A program made the position numbers and the translations under genes. DNA of 64,000 bases from UBA4781 sp963556045 (GTDB taxonomy: Bacteria; Chloroflexota; Anaerolineae; Anaerolineales; Anaerolineaceae). Below, piece after piece: positions 1 to 9,189 of this stretch (position 1 is the stretch's first letter; every line of letters begins with the position of its first letter). The DNA is taken from NCBI GenBank assembly GCA_963556045.3, contig CAUVYA020000002.1, forward strand, positions 558,001-622,000, written 5' to 3'. The notes beneath the pieces are model-generated. The model searched no databases. It worked only from the letters and a program-made list of their open reading frames with translations, and was not told the origin of the DNA.

Positions 1-3000
1 TTACAACCGTTTAGTCCAAACTGTCCATCCAATTGAGTAACGGTCAGAAATGCGGAGCGAGTGAGCTGGGCGGTTTGAGTGAATAGTGGTTTTAAGTGAC
101 GGGCTATTAAAAATACCGCCTTAAGTGATGTCTCACTTTGGTTGGTAAATTCGATGAACTGGCTGTTGTCAGCGATTGCGCGATGAGGTTCCAGGTGGAC
201 AAAGAAAACAAGACTCTGCTGCGTTTGTTGGATGCTATCCATCAAAGCGCTCACAGATTGATCAGATACTTCCTCAAGTGTGTAATGAATCACATCTGGC
301 GATTGGAAAGCCTGCTTTTTCCCATTTTTACCAATATGGATGACACCTACCTTCATCCCTTTTTGAGTAAACTTTTGTGCCAGTGCCCTGGTTTTCTCCA
401 TTTCGTTTCCGGTGATCAACGCCATACCTGAATCGGGAATCGTTAGCTCCATCCTATCCGGTTTCGGTAATCTTTTTACTGCCACCGTATGAGTGGTCAC
501 TTTACTTTGCGCAATATCTTCAGTTAATACTTCTTTTTTTTTCAGCGCTGTATTTTTAATGTCTTTTTCCCCGCTTGTAATTTCTTCTCTTCTAAACGAT
601 TCGATGATCTGTTCCAGGGTGCGCAGCTCAACAAGTTCGTCAGCGCTTATCGCTCGCATTTCTGGGTATTTTTCCTGGATCGCACCCAGAATCTCCACTT
701 TTTTTATAGAGTCAATACCCAGGTCTGCTTCCATATCCATTGAGGTTTCCAGCATATCCACCGGATAACCAGTCTTCTCACTGACAATTTCCAGGAATAC
801 CTGTTGATAATCATTCGGCATGATTTGAGTATCTGTTTCTTTATCTTCTTCAATTGACTGTTTGGTCAATTTTTCTGATTCTGATTGCGCTGGTGGGGTT
901 TGGTTGGGTACGTTATTGTTCACAAATTCTGCAATAACCTGTTCTAGTGTACGCAGCTCTACAAGTTTATCCGCATCGATCATCCCGAATTCCGGAAATT
1001 GCTCCTGAGCTGAGCCGAGTATTTCAACTCGCTTGATGGAATCAATACCCAGGTCTGCCTCCATATCCATAGAAAGCTCCAGCATATCCACCGGATAGCC
1101 TGTTTTTTCACTGACGATTTCCAGGAAGATGTCTTGAATTTTTGCAAATGATACACTGGAGGGAATAATCACATTCGTTTCGTTCGTTGCGCTAACCATT
1201 TCTCCGGCAGCCATCGCAGTTTCTGTTCTGGAGGCAGCTGTTGCATTGACAAATGCGCCAACGATCTGTTCCAGTGTACGCAAATTGATCAGTTCATCCG
1301 CCGTTATGGTCGGCAGATCAGGAAATTGAGTTTGCATTGCACCAAGAATTTCGACTCGTTTAATAGAATCAATACCCAAATCTGCTTCCATATCCATTGA
1401 AAGTTCCAGCATATCTACGGGATACCCGGTCTTTTCGCTGACAATTTCCAAAAATTCATCGGTCAGTTTATCCGGTTCATATCCCGTATGATTCGTGCTT
1501 TTATTTGATACCGGCTCACTTTTTAAGTTGAGAGACTGATCGAATTGATTTTCTACATCTCGATCCGCATGATTCCCAATGCTTCCAAACATCTGATCGG
1601 CAGGATCGAACTCTTCATACTCGGATCCAGTACTATTTTGACCTAACAATTTCTGGATCAATTCAGTGTATTGCTTGATGAATATGGTTTGTGAATTTAA
1701 ATACGCTTCATGTGCGCTGCTGGTTGCTGCATGCTGATTGGAAATGAATTTCGCCTGTTCTCCAATCACGGAGAAATCATGTTCCTCATCCTGATCGATG
1801 GTTTTCGCGCCATGATTTGAAAGCATGGCTATTTCCTGACGGGTAATCTCCTGCAGTGCAGCATTAGATGTACTGTCATTCTGCAAGAATATTTCATGTA
1901 CTTTTAGAATCTCATCTTGATGTTCCAGTAGTTTTTTAATCAGAAGCGCAACTTCAGTTGAGATCGCCGGATTTGGTTTTGTTTGTCCACCCATCGGGGT
2001 GTGAGATCTCATCTGGTTGTGAGAGAGCGGGTTGTTTTGTCCGCTACCTTCGGTTTTAAGTGTCGACGTTGCTTCTTGCGTATCTTGATCTCCAGCAGCC
2101 GGCTTTTTCCCTGGCTTTTGGCTTAATGCCTCCTCGAATTTATTTCGCGTTGCGTCACTGATATACGACCCACCATTGAGCTTTACGGTAACTTTGCTTT
2201 GGGGGAGAATGGTATGATCATTGTAAGACCTGTATGGATCCACCTCACCCAGCCCAAATCCTAATACTTTCATTTGCAAGATTGCCTGACGATATTGCAT
2301 ATCACTATCTCCCCTTTGATTGGGATTGATGGTGATCAACTCGTAAGGTTTTCCCTCCAGGATCTCTTTGACCAGGTTGCTGAGAATATTTTTTGGACCA
2401 ATTTCCACAAATACCCTGCCGCCCTCTGTGTAAATATTTTCAATTTCTTCCTGAAATTTTACAGGGTTGAGAATATGATCAGAAAGTGTTGTCATGATAA
2501 GTTCTGGATCATCAGGATACGATTTTGCGGTACTGTTCGAAAACACCTTGCCGGCAGGTTTTTTAAATACTTCCTTTTTAATTGCCTCGGCGAATGGTTC
2601 CCGGGCATGACTTACCAGATCGGTATGAAATGCGGCGGATACATTAAGCTGATAAACAGATAGATTGGCTTCTTCAAGAACTTTTTTCGCAATTTCAATA
2701 TCTGTGGTCGAACCTGCCACAACAACCTGTTCTGGTGAATTGTAATTAGCCACCTTTACACCAGGGATATTTTTCAGCAATTCTCCTATTGCTTTCACAT
2801 CCCCCTTCACAGCGATCATCGTACCGCTATCTTTTTCTTCTGAGGGACAAGTGCCCATAGCTCTTCCGCGTGCGATAATCAAACGTAGAAAAGCATCATC
2901 CTCAAGCACACCACCAGCCCATAAGGCAGTAAGCTCTCCAAAACTGTGTCCGGCAAAATAATCTGCTTTAAAGCCGGCATTCGTGAGTAATTTAAACAAA

Positions 3001-5021
3001 CCCATACTGAATGTGCCAATGGCTGGTTGAGCATTTTCAGTGGCAGTTAATTGTTTTCCTTGAGCTTTCTTTTCTTCTTCGGAAAAGATCGGGATTGGGA
3101 AAACGACCTCTGTCAACAACTCCTGATCATCATTGCTGAATATCTCGTTGATCTTCTCAAAATTCTCACGGAATAGGGGGAATTGGATAGCAAGGTCTTT
3201 CCCCATATTGACATATTGTGATCCCTGACCGGGGAAAAGCGCGACTGTTTTTCCCTGAGTATCTATCCCCGATTCGCGAAAATAAATACCTTTCGGAGTA
3301 GACCAGGATTGCTGACCTTGATTGGACTCGATCAGTAGCTGGCATTCACGCAATTTTTCGATAGCGTCTTCAACTGAATTTGTCAGGAATCCGATGCGCG
3401 TATCCTTGATCGAAATCGTACCCTGACATGACTTCCGGTCAATCTGGTCAAGATATTGTTCTGCTGATTCCTCGTTCAACGCCTCCAGTGTTTTCTGGAT
3501 CTCTTGTTTGAGGTTTTCCATCGAACTTGCAGATAGAAGCACCATGTATGAAGAAGGATGAATGCGAGCGAATTCCTGAGATTTGCCGGAATATTCTTCA
3601 ACAGCGATATGGAAATTCGTTCCACCAAAACCGAATGAACTGACGCCTGCACGTCTTGGCGAACCATCAGCCTTTTTAAACCAGGGTCGTGTCTCCGTGT
3701 TCAAATAGAAAGATGATGATTCCATGTTAAAGGCAGGATTGGGTTTTGATACATTGATCGTTGCCGGCAGCACTTTTTGATAAAGTGCCAGCGCTGCCTT
3801 AATCAGGCTGGCTGCTCCGGCTGCCGCTTTGGTATGACCGATCTGTGATTTGACACTACCCAGTGCAATGGATTGAGCCGGTAGATCATAAGCGCTGAAA
3901 ACTTCCTGTAAACCTTCGAATTCCGCCGGGTCACCTGCCACGGTGCCGGTTCCGTGCGCTTCGATCAATCCAACTGTGTCCGGTTCATATCCCGCGTTTT
4001 GATAGGCTCTACGGATAGCTTTCGCCTGTCCGCTGGCTCTGGGAGCATAGATACTCTTGAAATTACCATCACTCGAACTGCCAATTCCCCGTATGACTGC
4101 ATAGATACGATCTCCATCTTCTTCAGCATCTGCCAATCTTTTAAGAACCAGCATACCGATACCCTCACCGACCAGCATTCCATCGGAGTCTTCACTGAAT
4201 GCACGCAGGTGGTCGCCTTTTGAGAAAGCCGGGGTTTTACTGAAACACAGATAAGTAAGAATTGAATTATCTGTATCAACACCGCCAGCAATCATCATAT
4301 CAGCTTTCCCCAGAGCAAGTTCATTCACCGCCATGTTGACTGCCGCCAGGGAACTACCACAGGCGGCATCCACAATACAGTTCGTCCCTCCCAGATCCAA
4401 TCGATTAGCAATACGACCCGCCACGACGTTGCCGATGGATCCCGGAAATGCATTTTCATTCCAGCTGATATACGCAAGTTTCATTTTTTCGATGATTTCC
4501 GGAATTTCAGACTCGGGAACAGAACTGGCACGCAATACTCTTTCCCATATGGGATACTGCAATCGGCTGATGAGCGACTGCATGATCTTGGATGACATTC
4601 CCACCATACCCAGTACCACACCGGTACGATCCAGGATTTCCTGCCCTTCTTCAGGGTAACAGGCATCCAGCAGTGCATCTCTGGCAACTACCAGTCCTAG
4701 AAGCTGGGAGACATCTGTTACTTCCAGCAGATTGGGTGGAAGCCCGAATTCCATCGGATCAAATGAGATATCCGGTATGAATCCGCCCCATTTACTATAT
4801 GTAGCATCTGCTTTAGTAGGATCAGGGTCATAGTACTCTTTGGAATTCCAGCGAGATAGGGGCACTTCACGAATGCAATCAAGCTCATCAAGAATATTTG
4901 CCCAGTATTTTTCGAGATTCTTTGCTTCAGGGAAAATACCTGCCATGCCAATGATAGCGATCGGTGTAGTTGAAGCAGGTACAGCCCCTCTGGTTATTTC
5001 CTTGCTCTTTTGTTTGCTCAT
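1..5021 (-). CDS. pfaA: PfaA-like polyketide / polyunsaturated fatty acid synthase, 3' part outside window
   Basis: Iterative type I synthase that would condense malonyl units on carrier domains to build a long acyl chain. An open frame runs without a stop from 5021 to the window edge (1,673 codons). Order seen: ketosynthase (about residues 12-470) with the Cys nucleophile in DAACGSSLAAV near residue 221, His in EAHGTGT near 355 and His in GSVKSQIGHTKAAAG near 395; acyltransferase with Ser in GHSFGELTALW near 691; a Gln/Ser-rich linker; three carrier domains with LGIDSIK motifs near residues 1217, 1325 and 1437; then the start of a ketoreductase-like domain. KS-AT-ACP(n)-KR is the PfaA order. 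ATG 5021 is preferred over in-frame ATG 5033 because GGAAAAAAGA precedes it. The product (PUFA or another specialised lipid) cannot be told without the neighbouring pfaBCD-type genes. Confidence 0.85.
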   Translation of the reverse strand, partial: MSKQKSKEITRGAVPASTTPIAIIGMAGIFPEAKNLEKYWANILDELDCIREVPLSRWNSKEYYDPDPTKADATYSKWGGFIPDISFDPMEFGLPPNLLEVTDVSQLLGLVVARDALLDACYPEEGQEILDRTGVVLGMVGMSSKIMQSLISRLQYPIWERVLRASSVPESEIPEIIEKMKLAYISWNENAFPGSIGNVVAGRIANRLDLGGTNCIVDAACGSSLAAVNMAVNELALGKADMMIAGGVDTDNSILTYLCFSKTPAFSKGDHLRAFSEDSDGMLVGEGIGMLVLKRLADAEEDGDRIYAVIRGIGSSSDGNFKSIYAPRASGQAKAIRRAYQNAGYEPDTVGLIEAHGTGTVAGDPAEFEGLQEVFSAYDLPAQSIALGSVKSQIGHTKAAAGAASLIKAALALYQKVLPATINVSKPNPAFNMESSSFYLNTETRPWFKKADGSPRRAGVSSFGFGGTNFHIAVEEYSGKSQEFARIHPSSYMVLLSASSMENLKQEIQKTLEALNEESAEQYLDQIDRKSCQGTISIKDTRIGFLTNSVEDAIEKLRECQLLIESNQGQQSWSTPKGIYFRESGIDTQGKTVALFPGQGSQYVNMGKDLAIQFPLFRENFEKINEIFSNDDQELLTEVVFPIPIFSEEEKKAQGKQLTATENAQPAIGTFSMGLFKLLTNAGFKADYFAGHSFGELTALWAGGVLEDDAFLRLIIARGRAMGTCPSEEKDSGTMIAVKGDVKAIGELLKNIPGVKVANYNSPEQVVVAGSTTDIEIAKKVLEEANLSVYQLNVSAAFHTDLVSHAREPFAEAIKKEVFKKPAGKVFSNSTAKSYPDDPELIMTTLSDHILNPVKFQEEIENIYTEGGRVFVEIGPKNILSNLVKEILEGKPYELITINPNQRGDSDMQYRQAILQMKVLGFGLGEVDPYRSYNDHTILPQSKVTVKLNGGSYISDATRNKFEEALSQKPGKKPAAGDQDTQEATSTLKTEGSGQNNPLSHNQMRSHTPMGGQTKPNPAISTEVALLIKKLLEHQDEILKVHEIFLQNDSTSNAALQEITRQEIAMLSNHGAKTIDQDEEHDFSVIGEQAKFISNQHAATSSAHEAYLNSQTIFIKQYTELIQKLLGQNSTGSEYEEFDPADQMFGSIGNHADRDVENQFDQSLNLKSEPVSNKSTNHTGYEPDKLTDEFLEIVSEKTGYPVDMLELSMDMEADLGIDSIKRVEILGAMQTQFPDLPTITADELINLRTLEQIVGAFVNATAASRTETAMAAGEMVSATNETNVIIPSSVSFAKIQDIFLEIVSEKTGYPVDMLELSMDMEADLGIDSIKRVEILGSAQEQFPEFGMIDADKLVELRTLEQVIAEFVNNNVPNQTPPAQSESEKLTKQSIEEDKETDTQIMPNDYQQVFLEIVSEKTGYPVDMLETSMDMEADLGIDSIKKVEILGAIQEKYPEMRAISADELVELRTLEQIIESFRREEITSGEKDIKNTALKKKEVLTEDIAQSKVTTHTVAVKRLPKPDRMELTIPDSGMALITGNEMEKTRALAQKFTQKGMKVGVIHIGKNGKKQAFQSPDVIHYTLEEVSDQSVSALMDSIQQTQQSLVFFVHLEPHRAIADNSQFIEFTNQSETSLKAVFLIARHLKPLFTQTAQLTRSAFLTVTQLDGQFGLNGC
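605..1460 (-). repeat. Three tandem acyl-carrier-protein modules
   Basis: Three copies of an about 195-base segment lie at roughly 605-800, 935-1130 and 1265-1460, spaced about 330 bases apart. Each encodes a carrier domain with LGIDSIK(R/K)VEIL, where Ser is the phosphopantetheine attachment site, followed by a conserved E-L-(V/I)-x-L-R-T-L-E-Q stretch. Long runs are near-identical at DNA level, including the segment encoding DMEADLGIDSIK. Pro/Ser/Glu-rich linkers between the copies are divergent. Tandem carriers are typical of PfaA proteins and are thought to raise throughput. Confidence 0.85.
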
Positions 5022-5178
5022 TCTTTTTTCCATTCGTTGAATATCGTAGTTGTCAGAACGATCAATACTTACTATTTTTATTTGGTAAACACGTCATTCT
5101 TGGTAGAGTTACGAGACAAGATATAATTCGCTGTGCTGAGACGTGATTTGTATATTCTCTTCAACAATCAGGAATACT

Positions 5179-5207
5179 TTTATACACAAAACGTTTCTTC
5201 ACAACAA
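5179..5207 (-). promoter_or_regulatory. Possible promoter in the AT-rich gap upstream of the pfaA-like gene
   Basis: The 5034-5346 stretch holds no gene that I can support and is very AT-rich. On the minus strand it contains TTGTTG (5202-5207), 17 bases, then TATAAA (5179-5184), a plausible sigma-70 promoter that would leave a leader of about 150 bases before the ATG. The -35 match is poor, so this is only a candidate. Confidence 0.3.
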
Positions 5208-5347
5208 TTCAAAAAAATTGATGGAAATATGGATAATGAGAGCTATTAATTCCTTTTTTTTGATACGCACGAGTGTTAATTTTTATAATGCTCACGTATA
5301 AAATTCATTCACTCATTTACGTTTGAATAGCTAATTTAATATTAATT

Positions 5348-5382
5348 AAAAAAACTCCCGAAAACCTGTTTCGTTTTCGGGA
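5348..5382 (-). terminator. Intrinsic terminator after tRNA-Gln
   Basis: On the minus strand a 9-bp perfect stem TCCCGAAAA/TTTTCGGGA (5356-5364 with 5374-5382) with a 9-base loop is followed by GTTTTTTT. It lies just downstream of tRNA-Gln and closes the mre-min-rodA-gltX transcription unit. Confidence 0.85.
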
Positions 5383-5389
5383 ATCAAGG

Positions 5390-5460
5390 CTGGGGGCAAA
5401 GGATTCGAACCTCTATTAACAGATTCAGAGTCTGCTGTCCTGCCGTTAGACGAGCCCCCA
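5390..5460 (-). tRNA. tRNA-Gln (anticodon CTG)
   Basis: The minus strand folds as a tRNA: acceptor TGGGGGC/GCCCCCA, anticodon stem GCAGA/TCTGT around loop CTCTGAA (anticodon CTG), and a T arm with GGTTCGAATCC. The discriminator base is G, as is usual for glutamine tRNAs. No CCA is encoded. It sits 50 bases downstream of gltX and upstream of a terminator, so it is probably processed from the gltX transcript. Confidence 0.95.
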
Positions 5461-5510
5461 ATTGCTCGCGCGAAATATTCTACCACTATTCCGCTGTTTA
5501 ATACAATTTT

Positions 5511-7007
5511 TCAGTCTATTTTTGCTTCAATAAAGCTTAATGCCTTATGCAAACGCTGCAGCACAACCGTTTTGCCCAGGATCTGCATGGATTCGAACAA
5601 TGGCGGGCTGATGCGCTGCCCGCTGATCACTTCTCGTAAAAAGCCAAAGAACTGACGTGGTTCTTTATTCTCCTGTTCCATCAAGGCACGCATACTTTCA
5701 TCCAGATGTTCGGTGTCCCATTGTGTAATTTTGTTCAATTCTGCTTCCACTTTTACACCGGACGCCAGCGTCTCCGCTTTACTGCATTTTTCCATCGGAA
5801 AACGTTCGGTCGAATATGCAATATCTTCAATAAAGAAAAAGCGTGCCATTTCAACCGCATCATCCAGAGTGGTAATACGTTCTTTCAGAATAGGTACCAC
5901 TAATTCCAGCGTAGCAAGTGGGGCATTAATTCCGGCTTTCGTAAAGAAGGGTTGCAGACGCTGTGCTAATTCCGCATCGCTAAGCGCTTTGATATGCAGT
6001 TTGTTGAAATAATCAAATTTGGTGAAATTGATCGCCGCAGGAGAGGGATTGAGCTTCTCCAGCGAGAATTTTTCTATCAAATCCTGCATGTTGAAGAATT
6101 CGGTGTGGTCATCGTAACTCCAGCCCATCAATGCCGTCCAGTTGACCATAGCCTCAGGCAGATAACCCAGTCCATCCAGATCCTTCACGAAGATGGAATA
6201 GCCATCCTTGCTTAATTCTGCTGCTTCTCGTTTGCTCATCTTGCCTTTGCCGCTTGGTTTCAAGAATACCGAGAGATGCACCCACACGGGTTCTTCCCAG
6301 CCGAAAGCTTTGTGGATCATACTGTGCAGAGGTGCAGTTGGCAGCCATTCTGATCCGCGGATAACGTGTGTGATTTTCATGAGATGGTCATCCACCGCCG
6401 CCGCCAGATGATATAACGCCCATCCGTCGCTTTTAATGATGATGTAATCATCCAGTGTTTTGTTCTCGAAAGTGATCTCACCGCGCAGCAGATCTTTTAC
6501 CGTAGTTGTACCAGTTGTCGGAGTTTTAAAACGCAGCACATGCGGTTCTCCGGCAGCAATGCGCGCACGCGCCTCTTCCAGAGGGATGTTGCGGCAGGTT
6601 CCGTCATAGTGAGGTGGTTCTTTCTTCTTTTGTTTCTCAGCACGTACTTTTGCCAGTCGTTCGGGGGTGCAGAAACAGTAATAGGCATTGCCCTGCTCCA
6701 CCAACTTCTCCCCATATTCCTGATATATCTGTTTGCGCTCTGATTGACGGTATGGTCCATACGGTCCGCCTATATCCGGACCCTCATCCCACTGCAAACC
6801 CAACCAGCGCAGGCTGTTCATCAGATCCTGTTCGGCTCCCTCGATAAAACGTTTGCGGTCGGTGTCTTCGATACGCAAGATGAATTGACCACCACTTTGT
6901 TGTGCGAGTAAATAATCATATAAAGCCGTACGGGCACCGCCCAGATGCAAGTATCCTGTTGGAGATGGAGCAAAACGTACTCGAACCGGATTTAATCCCT
7001 CACTCAT
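5511..7007 (-). CDS. gltX: Glutamyl-tRNA synthetase
   Basis: Class I aminoacyl-tRNA synthetase that charges tRNA-Glu with glutamate in the cytosol; in bacteria lacking glutaminyl-tRNA synthetase it also mischarges tRNA-Gln for later amidation by GatCAB. The 498-residue length is normal. The N-terminus carries the nucleotide-binding signature PSPTGYLHLGGART (HIGH-type) and the KMSKS-type loop GKMSKRE lies near residue 254; the C-terminal anticodon-binding region follows. AGAGG precedes the ATG. It lies 10 bases after rodA and 50 bases before tRNA-Gln on the same strand. Whether it is discriminating or non-discriminating cannot be told by eye, although the adjoining tRNA-Gln is suggestive. Confidence 0.97.
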   Translation of the reverse strand: MSEGLNPVRVRFAPSPTGYLHLGGARTALYDYLLAQQSGGQFILRIEDTDRKRFIEGAEQDLMNSLRWLGLQWDEGPDIGGPYGPYRQSERKQIYQEYGEKLVEQGNAYYCFCTPERLAKVRAEKQKKKEPPHYDGTCRNIPLEEARARIAAGEPHVLRFKTPTTGTTTVKDLLRGEITFENKTLDDYIIIKSDGWALYHLAAAVDDHLMKITHVIRGSEWLPTAPLHSMIHKAFGWEEPVWVHLSVFLKPSGKGKMSKREAAELSKDGYSIFVKDLDGLGYLPEAMVNWTALMGWSYDDHTEFFNMQDLIEKFSLEKLNPSPAAINFTKFDYFNKLHIKALSDAELAQRLQPFFTKAGINAPLATLELVVPILKERITTLDDAVEMARFFFIEDIAYSTERFPMEKCSKAETLASGVKVEAELNKITQWDTEHLDESMRALMEQENKEPRQFFGFLREVISGQRISPPLFESMQILGKTVVLQRLHKALSFIEAKID

Positions 7008-7017
7008 AAAAATACCT

Positions 7018-8112
7018 CTATTGAATAATATTTTTTCGTAATGCGACAGATTCCACTAATCCAATCCCAATTATAGTGGATATCAGTGAACTACCCCCAT
7101 AACTCAAGAAGGGAAACGGCAAACCGGATACAGGGACCAGATTCAGATTTACGCCAATATTAATGGCAGTCTGGAAGAACAACATAGCCGAATACCCATA
7201 GGCAACCAAGGACCCATATAAATCAGAGGCAGTTTGTGCTATACGAATACAGCGGAAAATTATGAAACCCATTAGAGCAACTACAGCCATCGTCCCAACG
7301 AATCCGAATTCTTCCGCTACTACTGAAAAAATAAAATCTGTGTGGCGTACCTTCAAAAATCGTAGTTGTGTCTGCGTACCCTGTCCATAACCTTTTCCAA
7401 ACCATCCTCCCGAACCGATGGCAATCTTGGATTGTTCAATATTGTAAACATCTCCATAACTGGCTTCAGGATCAGGGAAGATAAAATTAAGAATTCGAGC
7501 CTGCTGGTAATCTTCCAATAATGGAAACGCGATTACGACCAGCAGAATCACAGCAGCTGCCATGATCGCCAGATATTTCGGCGGCAGTCCTGATACCCAC
7601 AGAAGCGCGAACCAGATCACAAAGATCACGATGGATGTGGATAAATTTGGCTGTAGTAATATCCAGATCACAACGCCAAAGGTAAGAATGAAGCTTTGAA
7701 AGATCCAGCGCCAATCTCGTTTATCATCCCGTTTGCGATTAAAATGATCCGCCAATACCAGGATCATTAATGTCTTCACAATTTCTGAAGGCTGGATCAG
7801 TATCAGTCCGGTATCGATCCAGCGTGCGGATCCAAACCTGGCTTCACCATATACAAAAATTACAAAAAGTGCCAAAAAAGCAAAAACGTAAATAAAACGT
7901 GCAATAGAAGACCATAGATGATAATCTATGGAGGCAACTAAGATCACCAGGACCAATCCACCCAGCACGAAGATTGATTGTCTTTGGGGGTAATCGATCA
8001 ATTCTTCACTGCCTGCGATAGCAGACTGGATCATAATGATGCCAAACAGGCAAAGAAAAATCACTGCCCCGAAAAGTAGAAAATCAAAATTACGCCACAG
8101 ATTACGTTTCAT
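7018..8112 (-). CDS. rodA: Rod-shape peptidoglycan polymerase RodA (SEDS family)
   Basis: Integral membrane glycosyltransferase that polymerises lipid II for side-wall growth together with a class B penicillin-binding protein. The 364 residues form about ten hydrophobic helices. SEDS landmarks include the FGSARWIDTG loop, the QPSEIVK motif and the C-terminal GLPFPFLSYGGSS stretch near residue 330. Length and motif spacing fit RodA better than FtsW. Its partner mrdA is in the same operon, but minC-minD-minE separate the two, which are adjacent in many bacteria. It starts 9 bases after minE. Confidence 0.93.
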   Translation of the reverse strand: MKRNLWRNFDFLLFGAVIFLCLFGIIMIQSAIAGSEELIDYPQRQSIFVLGGLVLVILVASIDYHLWSSIARFIYVFAFLALFVIFVYGEARFGSARWIDTGLILIQPSEIVKTLMILVLADHFNRKRDDKRDWRWIFQSFILTFGVVIWILLQPNLSTSIVIFVIWFALLWVSGLPPKYLAIMAAAVILLVVIAFPLLEDYQQARILNFIFPDPEASYGDVYNIEQSKIAIGSGGWFGKGYGQGTQTQLRFLKVRHTDFIFSVVAEEFGFVGTMAVVALMGFIIFRCIRIAQTASDLYGSLVAYGYSAMLFFQTAINIGVNLNLVPVSGLPFPFLSYGGSSLISTIIGIGLVESVALRKNIIQ

Positions 8113-8121
8113 ACCAACTGC

Positions 8122-8367
8122 TTATTTTTGTCTGACCGGTATATCACAGATCAAGCGCTGTTCCCTGCCTTCATGCATCATGGTGATCTTCACCATAGAC
8201 GGATCAATAGCCACATGTCTGGAGATCACATCAATCAATTCATCTTTCATCTCATCCAGCACCCGTGCGGTCAGATTAGTCCGATCATGGATTAATACCA
8301 ATTTCAAACGCTCTTTTGCTGTATCGGCGCTATCTTCTTTCCCAAATTTCCTCAACCAATCAGCCAT
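8122..8367 (-). CDS. minE: Cell division topological specificity factor MinE
   Basis: Small activator of the MinD ATPase that drives pole-to-pole oscillation or polar focusing of the MinCD division inhibitor. The 81-residue protein has the amphipathic N-terminus MADWLRKFG, the MinD-contact region AKERLKLVLIHDR and a beta-strand-rich dimerisation half containing VKITMMHEG. The first ATG of the frame is at 8373, but the strong GGGAGGG sequence abuts it; ATG 8367 has correct spacing of about 7 bases and is preferred. The start lies 2 bases after the minD stop, so translation is likely coupled. Confidence 0.93.
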   Translation of the reverse strand: MADWLRKFGKEDSADTAKERLKLVLIHDRTNLTARVLDEMKDELIDVISRHVAIDPSMVKITMMHEGREQRLICDIPVRQK

Positions 8368-8369
8368 GC

Positions 8370-9170
8370 TCATCCCTCCCTGGCGAATACTTTTGATATG
8401 CGTGACAGAAAGTCATCTTTCTGATTGATATCAATGAAAGGAACCTCATCTCCGGTCAATCGGGCTGCAATATTCTTAAATGCGATCCCGGCGCGTGATT
8501 TTGGGTTCAGCACAACCGGCTGCCCTTTATTGGTGCTGACCAGAACATTTTCATCATCAGGTACTACACCCAGTAATTTAATGGCAAGCAGTTCCAGCAC
8601 ATCATCCGCTTCCATCATATCACCACGTTTGATCATATCCGCATTCACTCGATTGAGCACCAATGATGCCGGACCTTTTTCGAGCGCTTCGATCATACCA
8701 ATGATGCGATCAGCATCCCTGACCGCCGATACATCCGGGTTGGTCACAACAATAGCCTCATCAGCAGGAGCAATAGCATTCTTGAAACCACCTTCAATTC
8801 CGGCTGGCGAATCCAACAGGATGAAATCCATCTCCTCGCGGATGCTTTCACATAGATCAATCATCTCGCTGGGAGTAACTGCATTTTTATCGCGTGTTTG
8901 GGCTGCCGGGATCAAAAAAAGAGTGTCAAAACGCTTATCACGGATCATCGCCTGATTGATCTTGCAATGTCCTTCTATCACATCCACCAGATCATAAACA
9001 ATACGATTTTCCAATCCCAGCACAATGTCCAGATTTCTCAAACCGATATCACTGTCAATACAGGTCACTTTTTTTCCCATTTGCGCCAGTGCAACGCTGA
9101 TGTTGGCAGTCGCGGTAGTCTTGCCCACTCCGCCTTTTCCTGATGTGATTGTGATGATACGAGCTGTCAT
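8370..9170 (-). CDS. minD: Septum site-determining ATPase MinD
   Basis: Membrane-cycling ATPase of the ParA/MinD family that carries MinC to the membrane and is released by MinE. The 266-residue sequence starts with the deviant Walker A motif SGKGGVGKTTATAN, with the signature Lys at the start of the motif, followed by IDSDIGLRNLD and FILLDSPAGIEGG. The C-terminus DDFLSRISKVFAREG fits an amphipathic membrane-targeting helix. AGGAG stands 5 bases before the ATG. It lies between minC and minE in the elongation operon. Confidence 0.97.
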   Translation of the reverse strand: MTARIITITSGKGGVGKTTATANISVALAQMGKKVTCIDSDIGLRNLDIVLGLENRIVYDLVDVIEGHCKINQAMIRDKRFDTLFLIPAAQTRDKNAVTPSEMIDLCESIREEMDFILLDSPAGIEGGFKNAIAPADEAIVVTNPDVSAVRDADRIIGMIEALEKGPASLVLNRVNADMIKRGDMMEADDVLELLAIKLLGVVPDDENVLVSTNKGQPVVLNPKSRAGIAFKNIAARLTGDEVPFIDINQKDDFLSRISKVFAREG

Positions 9171-9189
9171 AGATCTCCTTTATCGTTCT

